64,000 nt of DNA from Brevibacillus formosus. GTDB lineage: Bacteria; Bacillota; Bacilli; Brevibacillales; Brevibacillaceae. A model generated the notes under the pieces. That model worked only from the letters and a program-made list of their open reading frames with translations. It ran no database searches and was not told where the DNA came from. Position 1 is the stretch's first letter; every line of letters starts with the position of its first letter. Below, one piece after another: positions 9,225 through 17,720 of this stretch. The translations under genes and the position numbers were made by a program. The stretch is from positions 60,892 through 124,891 of the forward strand of contig NZ_PXZL01000008.1 of the NCBI RefSeq assembly GCF_003013405.1. Reading direction: 5' to 3'.

Positions 9225-10658
9225 CTAATACGGCAGCATAATATGGAAGGTCGTCCCAAACCCTTTGGAGGAGACACGGATTTGACCGCCAATATCGTGA
9301 ATGATTTTTTGGCAGACAGACAATCCGAGCCCTGTCCCTTCCTCTTTTGTCGTAAAAAACGGATCAAAAATCTTATCAATAATGTAAAGCGGGATGCCCG
9401 GACCTGAATCGTGAATATCGATACTCACTTTGTCGCCATCCTGGTCGAAATGATGGGAAATCCGAAGCGACCCTTGCTCTCCCATTGCTTCTATTCCATT
9501 TTTGCAGATATTAATGAACACTTGCTTCAAAAGCTCGTTATCCCCGACGACCATCGGAAGCTTACCGCAAGAGGAAAACTGGACATCAATTCCGTACAGA
9601 ATCGCCTGTGACTCGACGATCGGCAAAATTTCATCAAAAACGGTATTTAAGTCGACCATGGAATATTGAATATTACGCGGCTTGCTCAATAGTAGGAATT
9701 CACTGACTAAAGAATTGATGCGATTGATTTCAGTTAGCATAATTTCGGTGTACGTTTTCTCCCTGTCCATGCCACTGTCACCAAATAACTTGAGGAACAT
9801 TTGCAGAAAACCTTTGATCGAGGTAAGTGGATTGCGAATCTCGTGCGCTGTACCAGCAGCAATTTGCCCGATCATCGCCAAGCGTTCATTCCGCTCTAGC
9901 TTTTGGGCGAAGGATCGCAGGTTTGTTATGTCTTTGAATAGAATAAACGCCCCTACTGTTTTCCCTGACTCGTCTTGAAGTGTATTGGCGTCGACAATCA
10001 GCTCATAGCGTTGGTTGTCATTCGTCCAGGAAGTCGCGACATTTTGCAGCTTTACGCCTTCCAACAGTTCTTTTTTAATGAACCGATGCGGTTCGGGGAT
10101 GCCGCTGAATACTTGATCGACGTGTTTATTGATGACGTTCAGTCTCTCCATACCCAGCAGCTTGCACGCCGTCTGACTGGCTTCGATAATGATCGATTTC
10201 TCGTCGAGGATAAACAAGCCCATGCTTGTATCATAGGTCAGTTTGGTCAGCAATCGCTGAGACAAAAGCTGATCGCTTTCTTTTAGGAGTTGGGGAAAAT
10301 GAATCATGTACAGAAGTTCTTCTGCTTGCTGTGCCATGATCATGACAGATGTGTTCCTGTATCTTCCCTGTTTATCACACCATTCCAATTCGACCTCGCC
10401 TTTGGTTCCCACTTCTTCTTCCTTTCGCAAATATTCCTCATACAGGTGCTCTATGGAGCCTCGATGGGGAAGAAGAGAGCTGATCGGCTGATTGACAAGT
10501 TGATCGCGTGAATATCCGGTTACACGAAGCAGTTGTTCGTTGACCTCCACGATACTACCCGCTTGATTCACCAATAAAACGGCAGTAGGCAGTTGATGCA
10601 TGAACCGCTGCAATCGACCGGACGAGCCAACGAGATGTAACGAAGAAAGTGCACTCAT
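9225..10658 (-). CDS. PAS-domain sensor histidine kinase (soluble)
   Basis: A 477-residue kinase without membrane segments. Two PAS-like domains lie at about residues 15-125 (FMHQLPTAVLLVNQAGSIVEVNEQLLRVTGYS...) and 140-250 (SMGLFILDEKSIIIEASQTACKLLGM...). The HisKA motif HEIRNPLTSIKGFLQMF (phospho-accepting His) and the HATPase motifs NICKNGIEAM, DSGPGIP and GTGLGLS follow. This is the architecture of KinA/KinE-type kinases that feed the sporulation phosphorelay, and no response regulator is adjacent, which fits an orphan phosphorelay kinase; that role is inference. CAGGAGGG precedes the ATG. Confidence 0.9.
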   Translation of the reverse strand: MSALSSLHLVGSSGRLQRFMHQLPTAVLLVNQAGSIVEVNEQLLRVTGYSRDQLVNQPISSLLPHRGSIEHLYEEYLRKEEEVGTKGEVELEWCDKQGRYRNTSVMIMAQQAEELLYMIHFPQLLKESDQLLSQRLLTKLTYDTSMGLFILDEKSIIIEASQTACKLLGMERLNVINKHVDQVFSGIPEPHRFIKKELLEGVKLQNVATSWTNDNQRYELIVDANTLQDESGKTVGAFILFKDITNLRSFAQKLERNERLAMIGQIAAGTAHEIRNPLTSIKGFLQMFLKLFGDSGMDREKTYTEIMLTEINRINSLVSEFLLLSKPRNIQYSMVDLNTVFDEILPIVESQAILYGIDVQFSSCGKLPMVVGDNELLKQVFINICKNGIEAMGEQGSLRISHHFDQDGDKVSIDIHDSGPGIPLYIIDKIFDPFFTTKEEGTGLGLSVCQKIIHDIGGQIRVSSKGFGTTFHIMLPY

Positions 10659-10834
10659 TGCTTGTCCCTCCTGGCCTATGACGTATTTTGAAAGGAAAGA
10701 AACCGAAATCCTTTCCGCCTATTATGAAAATTCGTGAAAATACTCCTAAAACCTTCATTCTATCTACCTGAAAAGCATGGAAATGTTTCGCTAGTTATCG
10801 TCAAATTCCAACAAAAAATAATTGGATCGTAAAA

Positions 10835-10873
10835 TAACAAAAATAGCATGCTTCCCTTCGGAAACATGCTATC
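10835..10873 (-). terminator. Terminator of the SRP RNA gene
   Basis: ATAGCATG/CATGCTAT stem extended by TTTCC/GGAAG around a GAAG-type loop, followed on the minus strand by TTTTTGTTATTTT. Confidence 0.9.
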
Positions 10874-10889
10874 TGTACATGCGTGATAA

Positions 10890-11162
10890 GTACCGTGCAC
10901 CTATCTTCGATAATTCTTATCCAAGCGTTACTTATGGTAGCAGCTCAGAGCAGGCTACCCTGCGGCACACGCGATGATCCACTTATGGCTGCTTCCTTCC
11001 GGACCTGACCAGGTTCATGGGTTCGCGTTGCACAGGACCCGCTCCTCAACACCGCCGCCATAAGGCAGCCTCACATAAGAAAACCTAGGATAGGAATTCA
11101 ACCCTGCTATTGCGGATTGCAGGTTACAGGGCACCGCAACCTCCCCGTCTAGCACGGTAGAA
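10890..11162 (-). ncRNA. ffs: Large signal recognition particle RNA (scRNA)
   Basis: The minus strand carries the universal domain IV core GGTCAGGTCCGGAAGGAAGCAG (read across about 20 bases) and, towards the 5' end, GTGCTAGACGGGGAGGTTGCGGTG and an Alu-like fold that closes with the 3' GTGCACGGTAC. At about 273 bases this is the long Bacillus-type SRP RNA rather than the short 4.5S form. It binds Ffh for co-translational targeting of membrane and secreted proteins. Ends are set by alignment from memory to B. subtilis scRNA, so may be off by a few bases. The terminator follows at 10835-10873. Confidence 0.95.
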
Positions 11163-11212
11163 CTAGAATACCAAAGTTAGTAGCCGATAGCAAGGAGTAA
11201 ACCTATCCAGTG

Positions 11213-12976
11213 CTAGGAAATCTCTCTATCCTTACTAACTCTTCCCTTGCAATCCGCCGACTGTGTAATCTGAATAGCTCCATCCTCAAAAGCCTTCTTA
11301 AAAATCGAAACAACGGAGGGATCGAACTGTGTTTCCTGGCATCGCAGAATTTCTTCGTATGCTTCTTTTGCTGACATGGCTTTGCGATAGGAACGTGTAG
11401 AAGTCATCGCATCAAACGTATCTGCAACGGCAAGAATACGCCCGATCAGCGGGATTTCTTCCCCTTTGAGCTGATCAGGGTAACCTTTTCCATCCCATCG
11501 CTCATGATGATGCCGTACCCCTGGACTGATATGAGACAGGTTTTCTATTTGCTCCACAATTTTTCCACTGATGATGGAATGAGTTTTCATGCATTCATAC
11601 TCGTCAGGCGATAGCTTTCCGGTTTTTAAGAGGACGTGATCAGGAATGGCTACTTTTCCGATATCATGCATTAATCCAGCGTAACGTAAATCATCTCGTG
11701 AAACTGCAAGCTGCTCCTGTTGCTGTAAATAATCGTAAATGATAAGGGCATAGTGTGTAACCCGTTCTGAATGTCCTGCTGTATAAGGGTCCTTCATCTC
11801 TACGGCTAAATAAAAGCTGCGAACGATTTGATCCAGGCTCTGTTGCGAATACTCCCGCTCTCGGGTAATTAACGCATGCATCTGTTCTGCCATGGTGTTG
11901 AACTTATTCTCCAGCAGCATTATTTCTTTCATCCCCTGTATCGGGACGCGTATGGAAAAATCGCCTTCTAACAAGGAGTCAGTGGCGGATACCAAGCTAT
12001 AGATCGGCTCACCAATCCATTTTGACAACCGATGAGCCACAAAACAGGCAAATAAAACAACGATAAAAAGGGTAAAACAAAAAATCAGGTTCAATCGTTG
12101 TAACCGTTCATTAATCCCATCTCTCGGCAACCACTCAAAAAAAGCACCCCCGCTCTTTTCAGATACTTGGCGATAGACGTAAATGTCTTTGCCTTGGATG
12201 AGCATGGAAAAAAGTCCTTTTTCATTGGATTGTTCCCACTGACTGCGTACCATTTCATATTGAGGAAGCGCGGAAACGTGATTTCCAATCATAGCTTTAT
12301 CGGTGTGTATCATAATTGTTTGGGAGGGGGAAAGGACCATCATGCCATACTCTTTTGGCACGACATAGGTACGGACCCAGTCTGTCAGTTTATCCAGATT
12401 GATTTCCACTAATAAAAGTCCCGTAGCTTTTGGATTCGAACTCTCCAGTCGCCTCTCAAGAAAAAAAGATTTTGGGCGCCCCTCTTGCTCCCTTTTGGTA
12501 AGGAAATTTACCCTGTTTTCTCCGGTTCCCCATTGCTCGCGTTCCAGAAATTGATTATCCGCATTCCAGCTCTTATCTTCGTTTAATGAGAAGACTCTTC
12601 CATCCTCACTGAGAAAAACAATATTTCCTACCACATTATGATTGCGGGAGAAACGCTCGAATAAATTTTGGACGACTTGTTCCTGCGATGTCCATTCGTG
12701 CCTGAGGCCATTCTTTTTTACTTTGACAAAAAGTGGTTCCTCTATCATACGTCTGGACAGTCTATTCGCCAATTCATCGGTATCCTTTTGGATAGACTGA
12801 AAAAGGGACAAAAGTCTTTCATCGACGAGCCCTATATTCACATCCATGTTCGTCTCGTATAGTTCAAATACTGCCTCTTCAGCTTCATCATAAAAAAGGA
12901 AGCAAATAAAAATCGTAGGCCCTAGAATCAGTAATAAAAATGTGGAAAATAATCGATCCCTCCACTTCAGGTACAC
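11213..12976 (-). CDS. Membrane-anchored HD-GYP domain protein
   Basis: About 587 residues. A transmembrane segment near the N-terminus (STFLLLILGPTIFICFLFY), a roughly 250-residue extracellular sensor region of the double-Cache type, a second membrane segment (IFCFTLFIVVLFACFVA), a HAMP linker, then an HD-GYP domain with HDIGK and HHERWDGKGYP. HD-GYP proteins hydrolyse cyclic-di-GMP; the key metal and GYP residues are present, so activity is likely. GTG at 12976 is chosen because GGGGGAGG lies just upstream; a TTG 33 bases earlier has no ribosome site. Monocistronic. Confidence 0.88.
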   Translation of the reverse strand: MYLKWRDRLFSTFLLLILGPTIFICFLFYDEAEEAVFELYETNMDVNIGLVDERLLSLFQSIQKDTDELANRLSRRMIEEPLFVKVKKNGLRHEWTSQEQVVQNLFERFSRNHNVVGNIVFLSEDGRVFSLNEDKSWNADNQFLEREQWGTGENRVNFLTKREQEGRPKSFFLERRLESSNPKATGLLLVEINLDKLTDWVRTYVVPKEYGMMVLSPSQTIMIHTDKAMIGNHVSALPQYEMVRSQWEQSNEKGLFSMLIQGKDIYVYRQVSEKSGGAFFEWLPRDGINERLQRLNLIFCFTLFIVVLFACFVAHRLSKWIGEPIYSLVSATDSLLEGDFSIRVPIQGMKEIMLLENKFNTMAEQMHALITREREYSQQSLDQIVRSFYLAVEMKDPYTAGHSERVTHYALIIYDYLQQQEQLAVSRDDLRYAGLMHDIGKVAIPDHVLLKTGKLSPDEYECMKTHSIISGKIVEQIENLSHISPGVRHHHERWDGKGYPDQLKGEEIPLIGRILAVADTFDAMTSTRSYRKAMSAKEAYEEILRCQETQFDPSVVSIFKKAFEDGAIQITQSADCKGRVSKDREIS

Positions 12977-13187
12977 AAGCCTCCCCCTTTTTTCTAAGCT
13001 GTTCACCAAAATAGCTACACCATTTGTAGTGGGTACGATTACATAGTGTCATTTCACTATTTCCCGCTGGGATCAAACGTAAACCTTCGTTCGAACCAAA
13101 AATGGGATCTTTTTCATCCATAGACAAACAGACGCTGTCGTAATATTCTAGCTAAGAATTATTATCGTATGTGAGGAGATGCATCAG

Positions 13188-14078
13188 ATGAGATACATCC
13201 TCCTGGTTTTTCTCGGAGCATGTAGTTACGGCATACTATCAACCATCGTAAAGCTTGCCTACAAGCAAGGATATTCGCCCGCAGAAGTAATTGGTGGGCA
13301 AATGTTTTTGGGCTTTGTGCTGACCTGGATACCCGCTCTTTTCTTCCTGCGGACCAAGCCTCCTCTTCGCCAGTTGCTACTATTAGCCACCGTAGGTCTG
13401 ACTGTCGGTTCAACGGGAATTATGTACTACAATGCTCTGCAATATATCCCAGCCTCGATCGCCATTGTCCTTTTGTTTCAATTCACGTGGATGGGCGTAC
13501 TGGTCGAAGCCGTGATGACTCGCCAGATGCCTGGAAAGGAGACGATTTTTTCCCTCCTCTTACTGCTGACAGGGACCCTTCTTGCAGGAGGAATTTTTGA
13601 GAGCGGTGGATTGGCCCAATTTCATATTCTGGGTGTCATATTCGGTCTTCTCTCAGCCGTTTCTTTTACGTTGTTTATTTTGTTCAGTGGGAAAACCGCC
13701 ATTGCTGTTAATCCGTGGATTCGTAGCTCCAGCATGGCGACTGGCTCTTTTCTGTTGGCCAGCCTGATTTACCCACCTGCTTTTCTATTCAACGGAGCAT
13801 TGTTGGACGGGTTGTTTCCATACGTATTTTTACTCGCCTTCTTCGGGATTTTGATCCCGACGGTTTTTTTCAATTATGGTATGCCCCACATAGGACCAGG
13901 GATGGGAGCTATATTAGGAGCAGCTGAGCTACCTATGGCTGTGCTCTCCTCCTATGTCATTCTGAATGAATCTGTCTCTATACTCCAAGTGAGCGGTGTC
14001 GTGATCATTTTACTCGGAATTATCTTGCCGGAATGGCTGCGCCAGCGAAACATTCGAAGAAACAAGGCTACCTCATAA
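13188..14078 (+). CDS. EamA/DMT-family transporter
   Basis: A 296-residue protein with about ten transmembrane helices arranged as two EamA repeats (roughly residues 3-137 and 150-287), the drug/metabolite transporter fold. The substrate is unknown. The ATG at 13188 has AGGAG nine bases upstream; an ATG three codons earlier would touch the ribosome site. The gene is divergent from the HD-GYP gene across a 210-base region that shows no other obvious feature. Confidence 0.88.
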   Translation: MRYILLVFLGACSYGILSTIVKLAYKQGYSPAEVIGGQMFLGFVLTWIPALFFLRTKPPLRQLLLLATVGLTVGSTGIMYYNALQYIPASIAIVLLFQFTWMGVLVEAVMTRQMPGKETIFSLLLLLTGTLLAGGIFESGGLAQFHILGVIFGLLSAVSFTLFILFSGKTAIAVNPWIRSSSMATGSFLLASLIYPPAFLFNGALLDGLFPYVFLLAFFGILIPTVFFNYGMPHIGPGMGAILGAAELPMAVLSSYVILNESVSILQVSGVVIILLGIILPEWLRQRNIRRNKATS

Positions 14079-14091
14079 TTGTTGTCCAAAG

Positions 14092-14134
14092 CCCATCCAC
14101 TGTGCCTCTGCCGCACATATGGACGGGTTTTTTT
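14092..14134 (+). terminator. Terminator after the EamA gene
   Basis: CCC-A-TCC pairs with GGA-C-GGG around a 23-base loop and is followed by seven T residues on the plus strand. Confidence 0.6.
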
Positions 14135-14146
14135 ATGATAAAAAGC

Positions 14147-14175
14147 AAAAAACCTCTGCTCCACGCAGAGGGTTG
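14147..14175 (-). terminator. Terminator after the DedA gene
   Basis: Minus-strand stem AACCCTCTGC/GCAGAGGTT with a short loop followed by TTTTTTGC. Confidence 0.85.
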
Positions 14176-14201
14176 TTGACTTCGTCATTATTACATTCGG
14201 G

Positions 14202-14858
14202 TTACTCCTGATCACGATCGATCATCAGCGGCTGTGGCGCAGCTGCCATGCTTTTTTGTTTTCTCCAAACAGTGAATCCATAATAAGCAGCAGCAATGAG
14301 AACCAGTGCGCCTAAGGCAGAGAAAATGACGGTTCGATTATTTAACAAGGCCACATAAGAAGTAAGCATCTCCACTTTATTTCCCATGAAATGACCGAGC
14401 AAAAACAAGATCAGTGTCCATACAAAGCCGGTTGTGTACGAAAACAGGGCGTACCGTGGAAACGTCATTTTCCCGATCCCGACCAAGTAAGGTACCACAT
14501 GCCTGACGACAGGAAAGAAATAGCTGATACATAGGGCGTAGCTTCCGTAACGATCGAGCAGCGACTGCGCTTGATTTACGTACTTGTTCATTCCTTTTTT
14601 GCGACTAATCCAGTTCAGTGCAGGTGCTCCTAGCCATCTCCCGAGCACATATCCCAATGACAGCCCAGATACAACACCCAAATAGGTCGCAATAAATGCA
14701 GGAAAAACATGCAGAAGTCCCATCGAGGTCAGCACTCCCGCAGACAGCACAATCACCTCGTCAGGAATCGGCATACCAACAATCCCTAGCCATAACATAA
14801 AGAAAAGGGCAAAATAGCCAAACTGACCCACAGACTCGGACAGCATATCGACAATCAT
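14202..14858 (-). CDS. DedA family membrane protein
   Basis: A 218-residue integral membrane protein of the DedA/SNARE-associated (VTT) family, members of which flip phospholipids or undecaprenyl phosphate and support membrane homeostasis. The conserved MPIPDEVIVLSAG segment, the GYVLGRWLG turn, the amphipathic FDRYG-type helix (LLDRYGSYALCISYFFPVVRHVVPYLVG) and four to five hydrophobic spans are visible. It directly follows the methyltransferase gene, whose stop codon abuts the DedA start, so the two are co-translated. AGGAGG precedes the ATG. The pairing of a flippase-type protein and a lipid methyltransferase-like enzyme suggests a membrane-lipid role. Confidence 0.9.
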   Translation of the reverse strand: MIVDMLSESVGQFGYFALFFMLWLGIVGMPIPDEVIVLSAGVLTSMGLLHVFPAFIATYLGVVSGLSLGYVLGRWLGAPALNWISRKKGMNKYVNQAQSLLDRYGSYALCISYFFPVVRHVVPYLVGIGKMTFPRYALFSYTTGFVWTLILFLLGHFMGNKVEMLTSYVALLNNRTVIFSALGALVLIAAAYYGFTVWRKQKSMAAAPQPLMIDRDQE

Positions 14859-15470
14859 CTAGAAATCCTCCTGGCCAACACCCTTGCCATCATCCTTCCG
14901 GCAAATGTAGACAAAGGCAGGTGGCAAATTCAATGGAACCATTTTCACCGATACTTGCTCAAATACAGAGGAAAGCTGCTTTTTCATTTGCAGCGAATAT
15001 TGAAAGGCGACAAATACTCCGCCTGGTTTTAGCGCATGATATACCTGATCCATAATTTGATCACGCAGCTCTTGTGGGAAGTTGGCAAATGGCAATCCTG
15101 ACAAAATACAGTCGGCTTTGCCCAATCCCGCTTCTGTAAGAACCCGATCCAAATCTACCGCGTCTTCATGGAATCGTACATCGGGAAATAGTGGTTCCAG
15201 CCTTTTGCGCATCTTGGTCTCCTTTTCAAAGGATACCAGTACGGCTTCGTTTTTTTTCTTTTGCTCGATCCACTTTGTAAAAATCCCCGTTCCTGCTCCT
15301 AATTCCACAATTGTATGTGCTTGCTCCCAGTCAATGGGCGCCACCATTTGTTTACAAAGCGCACGGGAGCTAGGAGTAATACTGCCTACTTGGCCTGGTG
15401 ACCGCAAAAAATTATAGAAGAACATCAGCCGATCCTTCATGCTGGATGGATGATGACAATCGATCATCAT
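14859..15470 (-). CDS. Class I SAM methyltransferase, phospholipid N-methyltransferase-like
   Basis: A 203-residue Rossmann-fold methyltransferase. The N-terminal FLRSPGQVGSITPSSRALCKQM stretch is typical of phospholipid N-methyltransferases of the PmtA type and of related rRNA adenine methylase-like proteins; motif I follows as VELGAGTGIFT and motif IV as DCILSGLPFANFP. Either a lipid or an RNA substrate is possible. A longer frame starts at 15506 but lacks a ribosome site, while the ATG at 15470 has GAAGGGAG nine bases upstream. Translationally linked to the DedA gene. Confidence 0.75.
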   Translation of the reverse strand: MMIDCHHPSSMKDRLMFFYNFLRSPGQVGSITPSSRALCKQMVAPIDWEQAHTIVELGAGTGIFTKWIEQKKKNEAVLVSFEKETKMRKRLEPLFPDVRFHEDAVDLDRVLTEAGLGKADCILSGLPFANFPQELRDQIMDQVYHALKPGGVFVAFQYSLQMKKQLSSVFEQVSVKMVPLNLPPAFVYICRKDDGKGVGQEDF

Positions 15471-15710
15471 GTCTATATGCTCCCTTCTCAGTCCTTGCTT
15501 ATCCATATATCTTATCCAAAAAACATTACGAATTATCTACTAAAAACGAAAGATTTTCTTACTACTATAACAGTAAACGAATGGAAACAAAAATTCCTCC
15601 GTCTATAGTCGGAACAAATAATCACACTCATGATGGTTTTTTGAGTGATTTCCATACGTTACAATGACAGTAGATCAAGTTTTACATCTAATCGAGGAGG
15701 ATTTATTTTT

Positions 15711-16019
15711 ATGGATTATAAAGGTGTAAAAGTCATAACGCACGCTAGCACATTTTTTGCACCGATCCTTGTGCCCATTCTTGTCTGGTTGCTCGTACAA
15801 AATCGTGACGCCAAAAGCATGGCGCTGCAAGCTTTGTTCTTCCACATCATTATGACGGTGCTCATCGCTATTTCCTGGTTCTTCGTCTTCTTGTTGATTG
15901 GGATTCCGTTCCTGATTGTGTTTGGACTGATGGCGATCTACTACCCGATTAAAGGTATCATTTACTCCTTAAATGGACGCCCGTTTTCCTACCCATTCGT
16001 CGGTGGGATTGGCAGATAA
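15711..16019 (+). CDS. DUF4870 family membrane protein
   Basis: A 102-residue protein with three hydrophobic segments (about residues 10-28, 36-62 and 63-85) and the HASTFFAPILVPILVWLL...F-x-YYPIKGIIYSLNG pattern typical of the DUF4870 (Tic20-like) family; function unknown. The ATG at 15711 has GAGGAGG ten bases upstream. The open frame extends 22 codons further but that part is not family-like and lacks a ribosome site. The 240 bases between it and the divergent methyltransferase gene show no further feature. Confidence 0.8.
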   Translation: MDYKGVKVITHASTFFAPILVPILVWLLVQNRDAKSMALQALFFHIIMTVLIAISWFFVFLLIGIPFLIVFGLMAIYYPIKGIIYSLNGRPFSYPFVGGIGR

Positions 16020-16034
16020 ATCTCGATACACAAC

Positions 16035-16073
16035 AAAGACCAGCTATCCTTTGGTAGGAAGCTGGTCTTTTTG
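16035..16073 (+). terminator. Terminator after the DUF4870 gene
   Basis: Perfect AAAGACCAGC/GCTGGTCTTT stem followed by TTTTTG. Confidence 0.9.
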
Positions 16074-16101
16074 TTCAGGTAGAGCCTAATTCCAATCGAG
16101 A

Positions 16102-16734
16102 TTAGGAGCCTACTGTGAAGCGCTCATTTTGATGCTTCGGATTTTCGATTTCATCGAGCAACGCCACTGCGTAGTCAGCATAGCTCACATAGCTCTGTCC
16201 GCTAGCGTTCACCAACAGATGGTCTTTTCCGAGTCGGTACGAACCTGTTCTCTCCCCTGCTGGGTCAAAAAAGGCAGATGGACTGATATACGTCCATTGA
16301 ATGCCGTTTGACTCTTCCAATACACGCAAGTACTCTCCATGCTTTTGTGCAGTTGCCAAGTAAGCCTTAGGGAAATCAGGAGTTTCTACGAGACGCAGTG
16401 TTTTGGCTTCGTCTACAAACAAACTGCCTGCACCACCTACAACCAGCAAGCGTGCAGAAGGAGCGCCCTTCAATGCTTCAATCAGAGCCTTCCCTGATTC
16501 TACGTGCAGATGTTCTTGACCTGCTGGTGCGCCAAAAGCGTTCACGACTACGTCAAATCCATTCAAATCTGCGGCTGTCAGGTCAAACACATCTTTCTGA
16601 ATCACAGCTACATCCTTTTGCTCAATTTTGGATGCATCACGCACAATCGCTGTCACTTGATGACCACGATCCAACGCCTCTTTCATAATCACTTTACCTG
16701 CTTTACCGCTTGCTGCAACAATTGCAATCTTCAT
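16102..16734 (-). CDS. NAD(P)-dependent oxidoreductase, atypical SDR (YwnB-like)
   Basis: A 210-residue NAD(P)H-binding protein. The nucleotide-binding glycine motif is MKIAIVAASGKAGKVIMKEA at the N-terminus and the fold continues as an atypical short-chain dehydrogenase of the SDR_a5/NmrA type (DVVVNAFGAP, LLVVGGAGSLF, WTYISPSAFFDP). The enzyme's substrate is unknown; relatives respond to quinone or electrophile stress. AACGGAGG precedes the ATG. Two TTGTAAC-type palindromes cover its promoter, so it is likely controlled by an HxlR- or MarR-type repressor. Confidence 0.85.
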   Translation of the reverse strand: MKIAIVAASGKAGKVIMKEALDRGHQVTAIVRDASKIEQKDVAVIQKDVFDLTAADLNGFDVVVNAFGAPAGQEHLHVESGKALIEALKGAPSARLLVVGGAGSLFVDEAKTLRLVETPDFPKAYLATAQKHGEYLRVLEESNGIQWTYISPSAFFDPAGERTGSYRLGKDHLLVNASGQSYVSYADYAVALLDEIENPKHQNERFTVGS

Positions 16735-16764
16735 GATGATATTCCTCCGTTTTGTATGTTATAG

Positions 16765-16860
16765 GTGTAACCGATTAAGTTACAACCCTCCCAAAAATGA
16801 TAGGCGTTTACCGCGTCGCCTTGTTGTAATCATTTTAGTTACAACTATTTGAAATGTCAA
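16765..16860 (-). promoter_or_regulatory. Promoter with two TTGTAAC-type operators
   Basis: Sigma-A promoter TTGACA (16855-16860), 17-base spacer, TAAAAT (16832-16837). One palindrome, TTGTAAC...ATTACAA (16824-16844), overlaps the -10 box; a second, TTGTAAC...GTTACAC (16765-16786), lies downstream of it. Both match the spacing of redox-sensing HxlR/DUF24 operators; the regulator is not identified. Confidence 0.65.
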
Positions 16861-16880
16861 CCCTGTTTTTTTCATCGCAT

Positions 16881-16919
16881 AAAAAAAGCACCCGGATATT
16901 CAAACATACACCAGGTGCT
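16881..16919 (-). terminator. Terminator after the rhodanese gene
   Basis: AGCACC-GG/CC-GGTGCT stem followed on the minus strand by seven T residues. Confidence 0.8.
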
Positions 16920-16924
16920 AGCTG

Positions 16925-17314
16925 TTACTTCTTTTTTCTCGGACCATTCCAGGTAATGAACCCGCCTTGCAAATGAGCCATCTGCGAAATGCCGTGTTTC
17001 TTTAGAATTTTTGCTGCCTGCTTGCTACGCATCCCGCTCCGGCAGTATAGCAATATATCGTTTTTGCTGGAAATTTCTCTTGCACGTTGGTCGAGCTGAG
17101 ACAAAGGGATGTTCACCGCTGATGGAATATGACCGGCTTTATATTCATGCGGCTCACGTACGTCGATGAGCATCACCCTGCTTTTTTGGTTGACCCGTTC
17201 CTTGAACTGATCTGACTTGAGATTTTCCAATCCCTTCACAGGAACGAAGCGAGAGATGACAAACCAGATAATTACCGCATAGGCGATCAGCAAAAGAATC
17301 GTAGTGAAACTCAT
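16925..17314 (-). CDS. Membrane-anchored rhodanese-like protein
   Basis: A 129-residue protein with one N-terminal transmembrane segment (about residues 3-20) and a rhodanese domain carrying the active-site loop YCRSGMRSK and the VREPHEYKAGHIPSAVNIPL segment. Rhodaneses carry sulfane sulfur on the loop cysteine. It is the last gene of the persulfide-handling cluster, 24 bases after cstR, with GGAGAGGAG before the ATG. It is similar in layout to YqhL/YibN proteins. The membrane anchor is inferred from hydrophobicity only. Confidence 0.88.
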   Translation of the reverse strand: MSFTTILLLIAYAVIIWFVISRFVPVKGLENLKSDQFKERVNQKSRVMLIDVREPHEYKAGHIPSAVNIPLSQLDQRAREISSKNDILLYCRSGMRSKQAAKILKKHGISQMAHLQGGFITWNGPRKKK

Positions 17315-17338
17315 AGGAAGCTCCTCTCCAAAATCGGT

Positions 17339-17605
17339 TTAACGGCTCTTAACCAAAAGCTCTACGGCTTCTTTCACCAGCTTGCTCGTGTCTCCTCCAA
17401 CAGCCTGCTCTTCTAACAAACAGCGTTGCAGATTTTCAGCAACAATCTGGGCAATCGCCTTATCTGAAGCGTTACGAACAGCGGAGAGCTGCGCTACTAC
17501 GTCTTTGCAGTTTTTCTGCTCTTCCATCATTTTCAGTACACCGCGTACTTGTCCTTCAATTCGTTTTAAACGTCTTTTGATATCGTCACTGTAGTTGTAA
17601 TCCAT
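17339..17605 (-). CDS. cstR: Persulfide-sensing repressor CstR (CsoR/RcnR family)
   Basis: An 88-residue all-helical DUF156 repressor. Cys33 (QKNCKDVVAQL) and Cys62 (LQRCLLEE) correspond to the two cysteines of Staphylococcus aureus CstR, which form di- or trisulfide links with persulfides. The copper-sensor CsoR histidine next to the second cysteine is missing, and genes for sulfur transfer surround it, so persulfide sensing is preferred over copper sensing. A longer frame begins at 17701, but the ATG at 17605 has AGGAGG seven bases upstream. Confidence 0.85.
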   Translation of the reverse strand: MDYNYSDDIKRRLKRIEGQVRGVLKMMEEQKNCKDVVAQLSAVRNASDKAIAQIVAENLQRCLLEEQAVGGDTSKLVKEAVELLVKSR

Positions 17606-17652
17606 ATGAATTCCTCCTGTTTCCCGACAAGGCATACGTATCAATCTTGGAA

Positions 17653-17697
17653 CTACCTTACATACAGGTATCTTATGCGAAATCCAAGCAATGTCAA
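17653..17697 (-). promoter_or_regulatory. cstR promoter with CstR-like operator
   Basis: TTGACA (17692-17697), 16-base spacer, TAAGAT; immediately downstream is ATACCT-N7-AGGTAG (17653-17671), similar to the palindromes at 18230 and 21659. Suggests autoregulation. Confidence 0.55.
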
Positions 17698-17720
17698 GCA
17701 AGTTGCCTATGCGGGCTGTA

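Noticed and set aside
17339..17605. Copper sensor CsoR
   Set aside because: The histidine of the copper site is missing, two cysteines are as in CstR, and no copper gene is adjacent.
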